Source: Centropus unirufus
Taxonomy: Eukaryota > Chordata > Aves > Cuculiformes > Centropidae
Length of the DNA: 64,000 nt
Assembly (NCBI GenBank): GCA_013397695.1
Contig: VYZI01000103.1
Location: 2,473,416-2,537,415, forward strand
Direction: 5' to 3'
This document shows, piece after piece, positions 13,801-26,364 of this stretch; within the stretch, counting starts at the first letter, position 1; every line of letters begins with the position of its first letter. The notes below the pieces were generated by a model that searched no databases, was not told the DNA's origin, and saw only the letters and a list, made by a program, of their open reading frames with translations. A program made the translations under genes and the position numbers.

Positions 13801-15209
13801 TTGGAACGAGAATCTCTGGTAATGAGAGTCTGTGTATATGTACCACATCTTACAAAACAGTAGACTTGGTCATCTTTTCTCAGAATAAACTACAAAAGGA
13901 GTATGGAGATGCAAGGGCTCTTTTCTACTAACAGCCCAAGAGTGGTAGCCAGAGACAGACTAAATATGTAATTATAGCATTAGAGAGAAGTTCAACTGGG
14001 GCTCCTGCTACATTCTTTAATAATAGGAAAATAATAGGCAGTTCAGATAATTAAACGGCAGACAAAGACTGTAATGGGTCACTGGCCTTTGGAGTTGGTT
14101 GCTATGTCATAACATTTGGTTGAATGGGCAGATGAAAGTGAAAAGGATGTAGGCACAAACATCCAAAGCAACAGCCAACAGGTGGTACTTTCAGAGACTG
14201 AACAGTGCTATAGTTCATGATAAAGACATAGTCAACCGAAGAAATCAGTCAAAAGAGCTTCCCATTAATAAGCATATTAAAATAGTCCTATAATTCTCCT
14301 TCCATCCTTTGCAATGAGCTCAGGAGTAAATCAGGGCAGTGGGATTCTAGCAAGAAAAAAAGACTGCGTAGGGATGCCTGATATTATCTGTGCACATTGA
14401 TCTTATAGTAAGCAACAAAGCAATTCAGTGTGATGAGATTGTTCATTCATCACACTCTAGATGCTCACTTACATTTTAATATAATTTCAAATTATGTTTT
14501 AACATAACACACAATTAGTCCCCTCGGTTAGAGGGGCAGAGGGAGGAGGAGGAATGTTTTCCACAATAAACCAGCTGTTGACAGGAAACTATCCTGCAGG
14601 AACTATAAGATAACACAAATAGAGTTACTGAAATAGCTGTTAGAGGAGATCTCAGCAGGAATCTTCTCCTCTGTACAGTGCTGCATGCCACCAGGTAAAG
14701 CCCAGTCTGCTCCCCTGGGGAAATCCTTCCCCTTGTGATCTAGCTTGTCAGCTAACCAGCATTCCCGGTCTTCCCCCCTTATTTTTGCCATTAGCAGCTT
14801 TCTTTTTGGCAATGTGGCAGCTGTCTCCTGCCCGGGCAGTTCTGTGTATCACCCAGCTCCTGTCTATTTTTTTCCCATACTCCTCCCATTAACATGTTGT
14901 TACATCCTGAACACAATAAGCAGATAAATAGGCACCATAAATCACATACTGAGTAGCCTAACAGAGAAGTTGCATCCCCACCCTTTACATTTAAGGAAAA
15001 AACACAAATTAGAGACTGTGTCTTACTTGCTGGACTGGCTGAAGCACACTGGGCTTAACATTTCCTGTGTCCTCCTCTTGGTCCTTTTCTGAGAGTCCTT
15101 TCCCAGGTTGCTTGCACTTGCAGAAGCAGGTGAGACCGCAGAGGGCAAGGATGCTGGTTGCAGTCCCTAAGGTAGCCCCCAGGGCTATAACTGGGGCAGA
15201 TAAAACCAT
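1508..15209 (-). CDS. SYT13: Synaptotagmin-13, complete coding span in six exons
   Basis: Six exons (15209-15027, 10158-9936, 8086-7952, 6529-6216, 2171-2042, 1812-1508) join in frame with GT-AG borders into 1290 nt, or 429 residues; human SYT13 is 426. The protein is a type III membrane protein of the synaptotagmin family, an atypical Ca2+-independent member linked to vesicle trafficking. Residues 5-27 form a membrane segment, followed by cysteines 24, 28, 30 and 32, likely palmitoylated. C2A is about 155-275 and C2B about 291-420. Both lack the aspartates expected in the Ca2+ loops: C2B reads GNDVSVKV where Ca2+-binding members have SDPYVKV. A lysine-rich strand occupies residues 342-354, and the C-terminus is WHQLHM, the family WHxL motif. 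The start at 15209 has A at -3 and G at +4 and matches the conserved MVLS start. An in-frame ATG at 15284 would add 25 non-conserved residues. Recognition rests on near-identity to remembered SYT13 sequences. Confidence 0.96.
2042..2171 (-). CDS. SYT13: SYT13 exon 5 (start of C2B)
   Basis: Found by reading the reverse strand between splice signals; it has no ATG of its own. Acceptor atttccag, donor gtgagt, phase 0-1. Encodes GEVLLSISYLPAANRLLVV and AKNLHSKQ, matching the start of C2B. Confidence 0.94.
6216..6529 (-). CDS. SYT13: SYT13 exon 4 (rest of C2A)
   Basis: Acceptor ttttccag, donor gtatgg, ends in phase 0 after TPEK. Encodes the remaining C2A strands, including RNCDKFSRHSIVGELKLSL. 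The acidic loop residues that bind Ca2+ in classical synaptotagmins are missing here. Confidence 0.94.
7952..8086 (-). CDS. SYT13: SYT13 exon 3 (start of C2A)
   Basis: Acceptor tttcag, donor gtaag, phase 1-1. Encodes VVKDVCVTEHLNPERA and the first C2A strands (LRYSLEYDQQKAELRV). Confidence 0.95.
9936..10158 (-). CDS. SYT13: SYT13 exon 2 (linker, residues 62-136)
   Basis: Acceptor ttttcag precedes FNVKK. The exon covers the linker, with PRALLKFPNIYGPKP and ELFVLPQNG, both conserved in SYT13. Donor gtagga, phase 1. Confidence 0.95.
10781..10810. repeat. Perfect 15-bp tandem duplication
   Basis: Two adjacent identical copies of gagctccacctgacc lie in SYT13 intron 1. Confidence 0.9.
11418..11452. 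repeat. Interrupted hexanucleotide repeat (ttacca)
   Basis: Five near-perfect ttacca units with one interruption (tacaa) lie in SYT13 intron 1. A simple microsatellite; no function is indicated. Confidence 0.85.
15027..15209 (-). CDS. SYT13: SYT13 exon 1 (residues 1-61)
   Basis: Encodes the short lumenal N-terminus, the membrane segment (AGATLGTATSILALCG-like core) and the juxtamembrane cysteines. Ends QQ before a gtaaga donor, phase 0. Strong Kozak context at the ATG. Confidence 0.95.
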
Positions 15210-18200
15210 TGTCCTGTGCTGCACAGGAACAAAAAGCACAGAAACACTGTGATCCTTCTCCCTAGGAGAACAGCTCTTGTGCATCCACTTTGATTTCTAG
15301 CCTGGCTCCATTCTCCTTGGAAGTCTGAAAACAATTCTCTTGTGCAGCAAAGGGACCAATCTAGAGACAGAGATAAATCATCCCACCTTTGCTAGGCAAC
15401 AAGGCTACCTTTCTATCCTGATGATGGAGTTTCTGCTCCAGGTCAGGTAAAGGAAACAGTGATTGTCGTGGCTGCTATCTCCAAAAAGCTGCAAACAGAC
15501 GATTTTCATTGAAGCCTGTTCTCCAGCTCCACTGGGAAAAGTCTGATGTGTGATAGAGAGGAAAGACGTCAGCAGAAGGGGCTGGGCCTTGCTAGCTAAC
15601 TCACAGAAAGTGCATCCAAATATTTGATCAGCTCTCTAGAAATATTCCTGAGGGCTAGCTTGCCAATTTGTTCAAGAGGTGGATTTTTCTCTTTCTTAAG
15701 GCAAATATAGTGATTGCCAAAAGGTGCTGGCCTGAGAAACCCTGTTATGATAGCGTCGCATGAGAGCACAATAACACTACAGTCAGAGTAAAGCCTGCAT
15801 GTAAATCAGGAAAAACTTTCCTATTCTTCAGAGGCTGGAGAACAAACATGCAAGAATTAAACACTGCCTCCCACCTCACCAGCTCCTCCTCAAAGTGCAG
15901 GGTCTGAACCTTTTGGAGCTGCATCACCGATGTAGAGCAGCGCTTCTATTTAAAAAGACAGCAGAAAATCCTACCAAACAAGACACACTGGCACATATGC
16001 TGTTTCCTCTGGAGAGGATGAGAGAGCAAACAACATATGCTGCATGTTAGTCATACTGCTTACTACACCAGTGTCAGGCAGTGGGCTGGTAAGCACAGTA
16101 GAAAAACCTACATTAAAAAGACTTGAAAGGTTACATGTCCATTTTAGTTTTCCCCTCAGGTGATGGAGTGAGTAAGCTCTCTGTCTAATTTTTTTTGGCC
16201 TTATTTCTCGGACTGCCCAACCTGCAGAAGAGGAGAATAAATGCCACCTTTCAATGTGTTTCTTGTGAGACATGCAACAATTTTTTGAGTACTTCACAAG
16301 GAGTACCTGGTGGTCAGAAGATTATAATTCTGGGTCACTATTTGTCTGGACCAGAGTGAACTAGTAAGCAAAAAGCAAAATATTCTTTAAAAGGCTCTGG
16401 AAAACATAGCCACTTTGACTGGGAGCTTCTTTTTGTTTTGGAAATACGTCTGGATCCAGATGCATCTGGATCAGGAAAACCATGAACTATGTACACAAAA
16501 ATGTTTAGCAATTCAGGGTTTTTTTATCTTTCTGTGGCTCAGATTTGCCATTAATTTTTCCTGAGGTTTTTTTTTTTTTGGATGCTTTACATCTTACTTA
16601 TGACGACTCAGTCAGTCTTTGATCCATTATTGATGACACATTCACCTCCCTGGCACAAAGCTTCCATCACACATCCAGCCCTTGTTTTAATTGTTAAAGA
16701 TTCCTCTTTAATGCTGCAGCATCTTTAGGGATGCAGCACACATTCCACCATCTTGTCTTCTCCTCATCCTACCAGGCTTGTCAGACACATATTTTGCCAC
16801 ACCACTCTCAGACTTCCCAACCCCCTATCAAGAAGAGAATTGTAACAGACTCCTTAAACAGAGACAGTCCCCAAATACACTTCTGAGTGTATGGAAACTG
16901 GTCCTTTTATCTCAGCCCACAGAAGAAAAACCTTAAACTTTTTCTCCTGTCTATACAAGAGCATAGAAGTGGCCACACTATGCTGGACCACTGGCACATC
17001 TCTCACTGCGCTCAGTATCGGGAAGAACATCATATAAAGATGACTGAGAAAGTTTCACTAAAAAGCTAAAAAGTCCCTTTTCCTTCCTGCTCTTCGTGGT
17101 TCAGGAGCTTCTGAAGCCCTGAGCAGCATCCTGCTGCTTACCTCTGCTGATCTGAACTTTCTCTGACACAGTCAAACTGTTGCAAGCATTTGCATACTTA
17201 CTTGACAACTATTTCATTCAGCCCAAAGTTGGGCAGGTAACATTGTAATCAAAGGGCCATGAAGATATATCTTCAGTCTGAAGACAGGAGAGCCTGAAAG
17301 AGGACAAAAAGGGTGGCCACACTGTTAAGAATATTTTAGTTTCCTCCAGAAGATGGGTTCTTCCTCGAAGTGCTAATGAAATCTAACACATCTAGACCAG
17401 ATTCCTTGAGATTTTGAAATTACATGAAAAGGAAGAAGGTATTGCTAAGGGTAAAATACATAAGGAGATATTTGGAATGGAGGAGGTATTTGGTTCATCC
17501 ATGAGATGCAATCTTGTTGTATTTTCTACAAGCTGTTCTGAGAATTATATACAAACTGCTTACTACAGGCTGTAGAAGGAGGATCACATGAAAATCTCTC
17601 TTCAAGAGAATCATTTATTAGTATGCTTCACTGAGATGTTTTTTAACTGCTCATTTATGAAGATTAAGTTTTCCTTGCCAGAAATCAAGCATGTTGTGAA
17701 ATGTAAGATATACAGAATCATTTTCAGCTATCATATTTTAATAATAATAGCCATGCAACAGACTTTTGCTCTTACTGCTAGAAAAACAAAATAGCTCTTA
17801 ATAAACATTGAATATTAGCAATATGTGGGCTTTCACATGTGACAGGCCAAAGGCTGCAGAATTTTATGTGTGTAATGCTGCATGCAACAGATCTAAACAC
17901 ATAATTTAACTGTAGCTTTGGCACATAGTCACAGAATCTATCACAGTTGTTCATTTTAAACATATCCGTTCCTTAGAAAAAAAAAAGGACCATAAATATA
18001 TTTCAGAGTTAGGTTTTGACTTGCTTGTTTTAATATCCAATAAAAAAACTGTTTCTTTTTCATTAAAACACTAGTGGTCCAAAATGAGGCCAGGCTAAAG
18101 ACTTTTCTCAGGTCCATCTCTAATTCATACAGATATTATCCAGAATCAAATAACATTTTTATCTGTCACATCTGCCATTGGAAAGGGACTTGCCAAGGCA

Positions 18201-21200
18201 GAGAGATGAAAGCCTGCTTTTGCAAGCTAAACATGAAGAAATGTTCAGGCCTGGCAATGCATTTAACAGTAACTCTATCCACATATTTTCTCCAGATTCT
18301 AATACAAGGTGTGTATGAGAATGATTAAAGAATATACATGATTTTCAGCTGCTGGTACTTCAGACACGAACAATTCTGTGATGATAAAATATAAGGGAGT
18401 GGACAGCCTTTGGTGCTTATAGATTTTTTTGCTCATGCTTTGAGCTTTTTCACTGATATTTTGGGCCTCCCTGTCCACTGCCTAAATGAAAGAGGCTTTC
18501 TCTGAATGAAGAATTGGTGGAACAGCTCACATGGAGAAATACAAGAGCTTCTGTATTGCCTGGCTCTAGTTCATGTCTTACGAGAAAAAAAAAAAAGGCC
18601 TTTAATGCAATTGCCATCCACTCGAACAAGCAGGTCAGGGATTTGCACCTTTTATTTTGGCATTAGAAGACACAAATTAAAGTTCCAGAATCCCTCACTA
18701 TGACAAGGAAAACCTGACATACGCCTGAATGAAAGATGGTTGCAGGCTACTTTCCCTGACCCAGCCCATTCCATCAGGGGCTGGTGTTTGTCAGAGATAC
18801 TCTGATTCTCATTGAGGCATTTCACCAGGCAGAAGTGCAAGCTAACAGATGGATGTGGGAAAGCAAGTGGTTTTTTTTTCAAGGAAATCCATGCACCAGT
18901 CAGATTTAGCCTGAAGGTGAGACTCTGAGATTCTGTGCTACAGAAATGGGACAGTTTGAACAGGATGATGGTTGAAAATAGCTTGTTAGGTCATAGTAAG
19001 GTGTTTACACCAACAAATTTTGGCATTGAAATGGTCAGTTAATGACAGAAGACCGCATATTGATGTCATGCATTTATCTAACAAGGAAATTAAGCATGGT
19101 GAATGCAAAAGTGCAGATAAAAGGCTTATGCTGTTGTACACTTTGCCTCAGGTTGTTAATGCCTTCAGAAGGACGATTTTTGCCTTCCTCCAAGTGGTGA
19201 AGTAGTCCTTCACCAGGCAGTGAAGTATTACAGACTACTGAAATATCTTTTGTAGTGTTGTTGAGACAAACCAGCTGCCTCTGCATATTTATATGCAAAA
19301 AGATTTGTGAGAAGAATGTGGGCTTGGCCTCTCCATCACTGTCACTGAAACAGACCTGTAGATAGAAGTAAGTAAATTAAGTAATTAAGAGAAGAACAAA
19401 TAATAATTTTCTAAACAATCAACTTAAAAGAGCTGAGCTGCAAGCTGTGTTTCTTCAGCTGGTGTTAATGGATATAGAGCTTCTGAAACCTTCAGACTTA
19501 CACGAGTACCTTTGTAGCCTTTTGCCACTCTGCTACCCTCGGGATGATGATAAGGATTTAGCACGCATGCAAAAGAGCACACCCAGTTGCATGTGTTCAC
19601 ATGGGTGTACAATATTGGACTGGGATATCCTGACACTAAAATCTGTGGGATTCAGGAGATCCATGGAAAAAATCTGGCTGTGTACCTGTTTCAGGAGGGT
19701 GCCCTGTCCCTCCATTCACAACCAACCACTGTAAATCTGGCTGTGATACAGCTCTTGCATCCCTTGTGGCAACATTGAATGAATACCCCCAGAAGGTGGA
19801 AGGCTTGGTGCTAGAAAGTAGGGAGAAGGAGATAAAACTCAAAAGTGATCAGAGTAGCATGATCCACAGGAAGGTAAGAGGGAAAACACTAAGTAGGAAT
19901 AGAAAGGGTCTGTAACATGTGAATTGGGCATTGGTGTGAGTGCTGAGGGACAATCCTTCACCCTGCTCTGCTGGGCAGAGCACCAATCCACGGAGCAAAT
20001 TAGAGGAAGTTCAGGAAGCAGTCACATAAATGAATAAAGGATTGGAAGGCAGCGGATTGGAGTGTGAGGTTAGTCTATTTATTAACGAAAAAGCTAAGGG
20101 GGCAGTCAGTCAACGTTCCCAGCTGGGGAATAAATCTTTAAAAAGAGAGGCCCTCCTCTGTCAAGCAAACATATTGCCAGGAGTTAATGGCCAGAAGCTG
20201 ATGCCAGACAAGCTCAGTATAGAATCGTGTTGTAGATTTCCAATAATGGGCATAATTTCAATGTGAGCAATTTCCAAGGGATTGTGGTGGATTCTCAATC
20301 ATGAGCAGCTTTGAAATCAAGACTAGCATGTGCAGCTTGTTTTTATGGAATCTATTTTCATTCAGTTTTAAGTTAAACTGATGTGTACCCACCAATGACA
20401 CCAGCAACGTGCTGTCTTCTGTTGTTTCATGTTTGCATAGTGCCTGCCTGGGGTCTTGTAAGAGTATTAAAGTGTGAGTCTATTTTTTTAAAAAATCACA
20501 ATTCCTCTGAGGGCACCAAAGGGTCACCTGCAAAGAGAAAGGCAGCTCTGCTCTAGAAAGTCACACTGCAGAACAAAGCCCAGCAGAAAAACAACGTTTG
20601 TGCTTCATCAGGTGAACTGCTTTGGTGTGAGGTCTTAGCTCCTTAGTAATGGAGATTCAAAAAGAAAATGCCAGCTCCAGCTCAGGATGGACCTGGGTGA
20701 AAGAAAGACAAATAAATCACTGCAAATGCAACTGAAAGGAAAGTGTTCAGTAAAGTGCCACGTCCTGGGGTAAGTACATTCCTCCTTAGCAGGTGAAGTT
20801 AAGCAAATAAGCGAATGTTTCCCTAAATGGGGGAGGGTATGTCCCTGAAAGCAGATGAACAGCCCAGATATTCTGCCTTTCCATCAAACTCTGCTAACTT
20901 CCTACTGAAAACCCAGGCATGTTTTGTGCCTATCTCCAGTTCAGCTGAGAATCAGCTCTTGCTGGCTGGAGGAGCAGAGCACAGGTAGTTTCCCTGCAAG
21001 TGTATGTGCATTTCTTTTCGACTACATTTTTTATATATATAATCACGGGAAATCTGAGAAGCCTCAAAACCTTCTGAAGTGTAAGTCACCAAATTATACA
21101 TCCTGTATTTGTAATAAAATACTGCCTCCTAGAGGTGACGATGTATTCCTTCTATATTTCTATAGTTGCTTACTATGCTAGAGTTTCAACTTTTACTCCT

Positions 21201-23842
21201 CTGCTGTAAAGATATTTTCCAGAAAAAAAAAAACAAACATCGGGATCTCATGCTTTTAGATAAAATTAATATAGCTCTACCTTTCCTAAGGCCGCAAAGC
21301 CAGGAAACTCAAGAATTATGGTTGCCTACAAAGCTTTAGCTCTATTCACTTCCATAGCAGCCTTGTCTTAAAATATTTAAGTGTAGGATGATATACCGTT
21401 TCACTTCCAAATGAACTCCGGATAGTTTGCGGATAAAATGCACTCGTTCTGGGAACTGCAACATTTTTATTATTCATGTCCCTTTCCAATGCAGGAGTAT
21501 ATAAAGAAAAATAAGATTTCATATTGCTAGCTGATCTTAAGGTTTGAACAACTGGAAATCCAAACAATAATTACACGTTTCTTTCTCATTTCCTGAACAC
21601 TCAGTGTGGTACCTTGTAGTTTGATTTATACAAGAGCTAAGTGCTCACATCTGCATCAAAACTCCATGAGAGCTGTGCTGGAGCATGTACAGCACTGTGT
21701 GGCATTAAGCATTCTGAAAAAAAATAACCTACAATAGGTCCTTCAGAGGTAGCATTGTGGGAGAAAGCCCGAGAAGGCAAACAGTCCTTCTGGTTTTGCA
21801 GCAGGGCCTGTCTCTTTCCACCTTGCTATGCTCCTCATCTCACTGCCTTTCAGAACACTCTCACTACTGTCACTGCAGAAGAAACTTCAAGAGTAAGAAA
21901 GGGAAAACTCACGGAAAAGGCTGTCTAAAAAGGATGCCATCAAATAGAAAAGAAGTTCTCATATAGTCAGAAAGCAAGAATGGAGATGTCGAACTGCTTC
22001 TGGGAGAGGAGTGAAAAAGCATGCTACAACTCTTCAGCTTGGAAAGAAGGCATTGCAAGGGGAGGAGAAAAAGATCTCTGAAATCCCGATGTACTGGAGA
22101 AACTGGCTAAGGATCTATTTTCCAATCCTGAAGAACTACGGGGAAGATTGACATTGAGTCCAGGTTCAAAACAAAGGAGGAGTATAGTACATGTTTACCC
22201 TGTTCTTATGTGCTTTTCTAGGCAGCCACTTTTGGCCCCTGTCAGAGAGAGGACACTGGGTCAGAGAGGCTTGTGTTTCAGTTCTGAGTGGCTGTTCTAG
22301 CAGACATCACATGCTGTACAAATTTTGTTTTCTACAGCTTCTAGGTAAAACCCTGGGAAGAATCAGCTTCTATTTTGGAAAAGTTGTTTTGAGTCACGGA
22401 CTCGTGTAAAGTGGCAGTTTGGCAGCCAGTGTTGGCCTCATTCTTTCTTTCCATGTTTCCTTTGAGTCTCAGTTTTCATGTATTGCCTCCATCAGTCAGA
22501 GACACAAGTAAGAACTCAGACTGAACAGACTGCTCCATCTAATTTCTCACGTTATTTATTGGAGTCTTTTGCTAAGTAACTCCACCAGCAGAAGCTGCAG
22601 GTACCTCAACAGTGGCAATTCCTAGTGCCAAACGTGAATCCCTTCTTGCATTGAAATTTTTTTGTTACTAGTATCAAGAACACCACAGGAAGAGTTTTCC
22701 CTCAGGTGTCATTACTTGATGCTGTTCCTTGCTATGGAGACAGAGGAGAGAACAGAGGATATTATTACAGATAACAGATACAGTTTCTAGTTTTGGAGCT
22801 GAGAAACCATGTTTCTGCTCATGTTCACCACTAGTGATTGCTTGTGTGCTACAATATTTCTTTTGGGTTTGGGACACTTTCTGTAACTGGTATTATAAAG
22901 GTTTTAGCCAGCATTCCAATAAGAAGAGTTTGCACATATGATCATGTACCCAGACATTGCAGCCAAGAGGCCTTAAAGACCCTCTCTATAAATCCAGCCT
23001 TTTCAGAAAACAGCCTCCAGTCATCTGGATAGGTGCTTTCTATTGAGTTTAGTGATATGAGTTAAGCACAAAGAGTGGCGTGTGTGCGTTATTTATCCTT
23101 CCTGCTCCACTACTGTGACTTGCTTGACCTCTAAACCTTCCTTTGAAATAGTTGAGACTGGGGATTTGTTTTCTTGTCTGCAGAAATGGATCCTATTTTT
23201 AGCTTTCAAGTTGAGATCCTAGTGAGAGCTGACCTCACCCCTGTCAAGTCCGACAGGTAATTGCTACTCAGAATCAATGCTGTCCAGTGTGAAACAGAGA
23301 AATAGGTCTTTCACACTCCACACTCCAGCCAGCACTGTTACTGACAGCTTTGCAGTCAGACCTAATCTAAATGATCTTGAGGTAGTCACCACCTTCAGAC
23401 ATTTCTGTGTTGGAAAGCACAGGGGCAATTCCTGTGACTGCCCAGAGGGCTGTACTTCCTTGGTGCACAACTTTCAATCTCCAGAGCAGTCCTGGCAGAG
23501 CCTTCTTCTAATGTGAGACTGAAAAAAGCTACATCTACATTTGGAAAGAGGCCTCCGCTGTCTGCTTCTTGCAGTCACTCCTTGGACTTGTTTCCTTCTT
23601 TTTCAAAGCTGCCCAAATTATACTTAAGAGACAACTGTTGTCTCCCCTGTAGACACCATGACTTGAAGCCTTGTGTCCTCCACTCTTACCTATCTCCTCT
23701 TAAATCTTTTGCCTAAAGTGTCTTCCAGCTCCAAAAGTGCAAAGTGGTTCAGAGGCTTTGCTCCTGGTAAAGTAGAAAGAAATCTAATACAGTTGTGATG
23801 AAAAGTAAAATGCTTATTGCAAGTTCTCTTGCTTGGCACAGT

Positions 23843-23918
23843 TGCTTCCACTGTGGTTCTCAGTGTCTACTCCACTGCTGTGCTTCCACTCTGGTTTCCA
23901 GTGTCTACTCCACTGCTG
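23843..23918. repeat. 38-bp tandem duplication
   Basis: Two adjacent 38-bp copies (23843-23880 and 23881-23918) differ at only a few positions in the middle. A partial third copy starts after them. Confidence 0.85.
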
Positions 23919-26317
23919 TGCTTACACTGGCCAGCTCACTCTGTCCCTTTTTCCTGTACACATTTGTGACTTTTAAAATTCAGCTATATCCTCCCTATAC
24001 TTTCATAAACTTTTACCTCCTCTTTTTCCTCTAACTTCTTCCATCTGTTCATTTTGTAGATTCTCTTCTCTTGTCCTCATCCATTCTATATCGAGAGTAC
24101 ACATGGTTCTTATTCCTCTATACCTTTATCTCCAACTGAGTTTTTCCTGATCCATTCTCTCTGTCTTATTTCATAAACAGTTTACAGAGCCTGTACGGAT
24201 TGATCTGTCTCCTTATAATATGAAATCTCAGGTTCAGACTGATATCTTCTCCCAAGAGACTTCATATGCGCTTAAGTCTACCATAGTCATATTAAAACTC
24301 ATGATTTCCCCATCCAAGGTGCCTTCACCATCCAGCATCTTCTGTCACACCACTAATTACACATCAAAAGCTCTCATCACTCAACTTGGATGTCCCCAGT
24401 ATGACATAAACATATCAAACCAGCAGCAGTTTGCAACTTCTTGGTCAGTTGTGGGCTCTTCTTGCTGTCCATACAGTTTAACTCCTCTGAAGTACCAATT
24501 CCTGTGCTGTATTGTAATCTCAGGTACTGAAGATATTTCATGACACTATCAGCCAAAAATAAGTGATTAATATTAAATCACCCCAAAGATATAATGTGGG
24601 AGAAAAAGGCTTTTTGTTCCAACAAAGTTTAAATTTTGCATTTCACCTTAATCACAGCAAAATACATAAATCTTGTGTCAGAATTTTGTTAAAACTTGAG
24701 ACGTTTAGTACCAGACAGTAGGAGAGAAAGGTCAATTCCTGTCTCTAGAACAGGAACAGTTGTGTAATCTTCAAGAGTTGCATGGCAAGGTGTGTAGGAG
24801 AGACAGCTGCCTACAGCTACTTAATTTCCTAGTTTGGCTAGCTCTGCACAGATCAGGACACCAAACAATGGGGCACAGAAACCACACTATAATTAGATTT
24901 GGAGGCTACTTCTTTATCTAAAGCAACAGTTTAGATGATCTAAAATCCTGAAAATCTTGGTAGAGTTGCTCCAGCCGTAGCGGAGAGTAGACCGTGCTTT
25001 CTAGGTCACACCAGTTGACCCTGGGAGGAAGCTCCCAAACCTTCTTCTTCTCACATCATAGGCAGAGAAAAGACGAAGCAAAAAACCCCCAGTCTCTGCA
25101 ACGTGTGGTGTCACACCCACACCTTACAGTGTCATGCTCTGCAGCAGTGCCCAAGTAGTCTACTAGATGAGAAGAATCTGAGATAGCTTCTTGTCACCCA
25201 AAGCTGCAAAATCTGTAGCTTGATCTTCTAAACCACTGGCATGTCATGAGAAAGGACCAAAAAACTTTTCCTGTGTTGCAACAAGAACAGGATCACTTCC
25301 AAACACAGCAATGATTTCTGTCTCCAGCAAAAACAGGAATCCAGTTACCAGAGTGATCACAGGGCTAAATGAGGCTACAGCTACCAGGCAGCAAACAGTG
25401 CCAGCTTCCTCATGCCACATTATGAGTACATGACAACCTGTCACTGGTGCCTCTATCCAGTGGCACCGTTGATGGGTAGGACAGGGTGCAGAGCCCACAC
25501 CGCAGTTAGGAGTAAACCTCTTTCTCCAAGTTCTGCAACACAAGGGAAGGTGAGGGGCAAGGGAATGAGAGGAGAAGTAGATACTTCCAAGCTGAAGGCA
25601 GAGATGGCGATGCCCTACTTTCTCTCAAGCTTTTCTGTCGCTCCCCTCCAGGCCTGGCAAGCACATTCAGATGTGATTTGAAAGCTGCAAACGGCAGGTG
25701 GTTATTCAGTATAAGGATCAGCCTGGTGTTCCCCTCACCCCCTCAGTGTTACTTAACAGAGGACACACAGTGATTGTGTGAGCTCCAAAGGTACTCAGAT
25801 CTTCCTTCCCAGATGGGGTTCCTGCCTCGATGAATAAGAACTGCAAGTCCTTGGCAATTTCAAAGGCACAGGACAAATGAAACCCTGGAGAGTGGTGTGG
25901 GAGCCCCTTGACCACCAACAGGAGCCTAGACTGGGACAGAAGTGTTGCTTGAAGTACAATGACCCATACTGATGGGATCCAAATGGAAATGCACTCCAAG
26001 TGACAGTGCCTGTCTATCTGACACTGGAGAAACATCACTGCCTTCTTTTCCTCTGCTCAGCTTATTACCCTTGGCAAATGGCTGATAGCAAAGGTGTATG
26101 CATAAGCAGCAGTGTGAGGAATTTAAGTGAAAATACTGCTTAATGAAAGGCTAGTCTGTATCACTGTGGCTACCAGTCAAACTATCTGCTTCAGTAGCCA
26201 TACTCTGGTGGTGTGGAAGTGTGGAAAAGATATCATTGCCTCATAATAGCTCATAGTTTGGGCCAACCACCTTCACTGACAGCAAAGAGCATTCCTGTTA
26301 GTTGAAGCCTGTGTGTG

Positions 26318-26364
26318 CTTTAATCAGGTATACCCATCAGGTATCAGGGTATACCTGATTAAAG
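26318..26364. repeat. Perfect 18-bp inverted repeat with 11-nt loop
   Basis: The left arm at 26318-26335 is the exact reverse complement of the right arm at 26347-26364. A second 8-bp hairpin (ttaaaggt/acctttaa, 26359-26380) overlaps the right arm. A 7-bp-arm palindrome (ccctgat-c-atcaggg) lies at 26402-26416, with an alternating TA tract between. Confidence 0.9.

Noticed and set aside
15210..15284. SYT13 start at the upstream in-frame ATG (15284)
   Set aside because: The extra 25 residues are not part of SYT13 in other vertebrates and would place a charged segment before the membrane anchor.
25244..25543. Minus-strand frame with a hydrophobic stretch that could be a membrane protein
   Set aside because: No recognisable family, no consistent splice partners, and composition like its surroundings.
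25718..26038. Minus-strand 106-codon frame
   Set aside because: No domain or splice support was found; probably chance.
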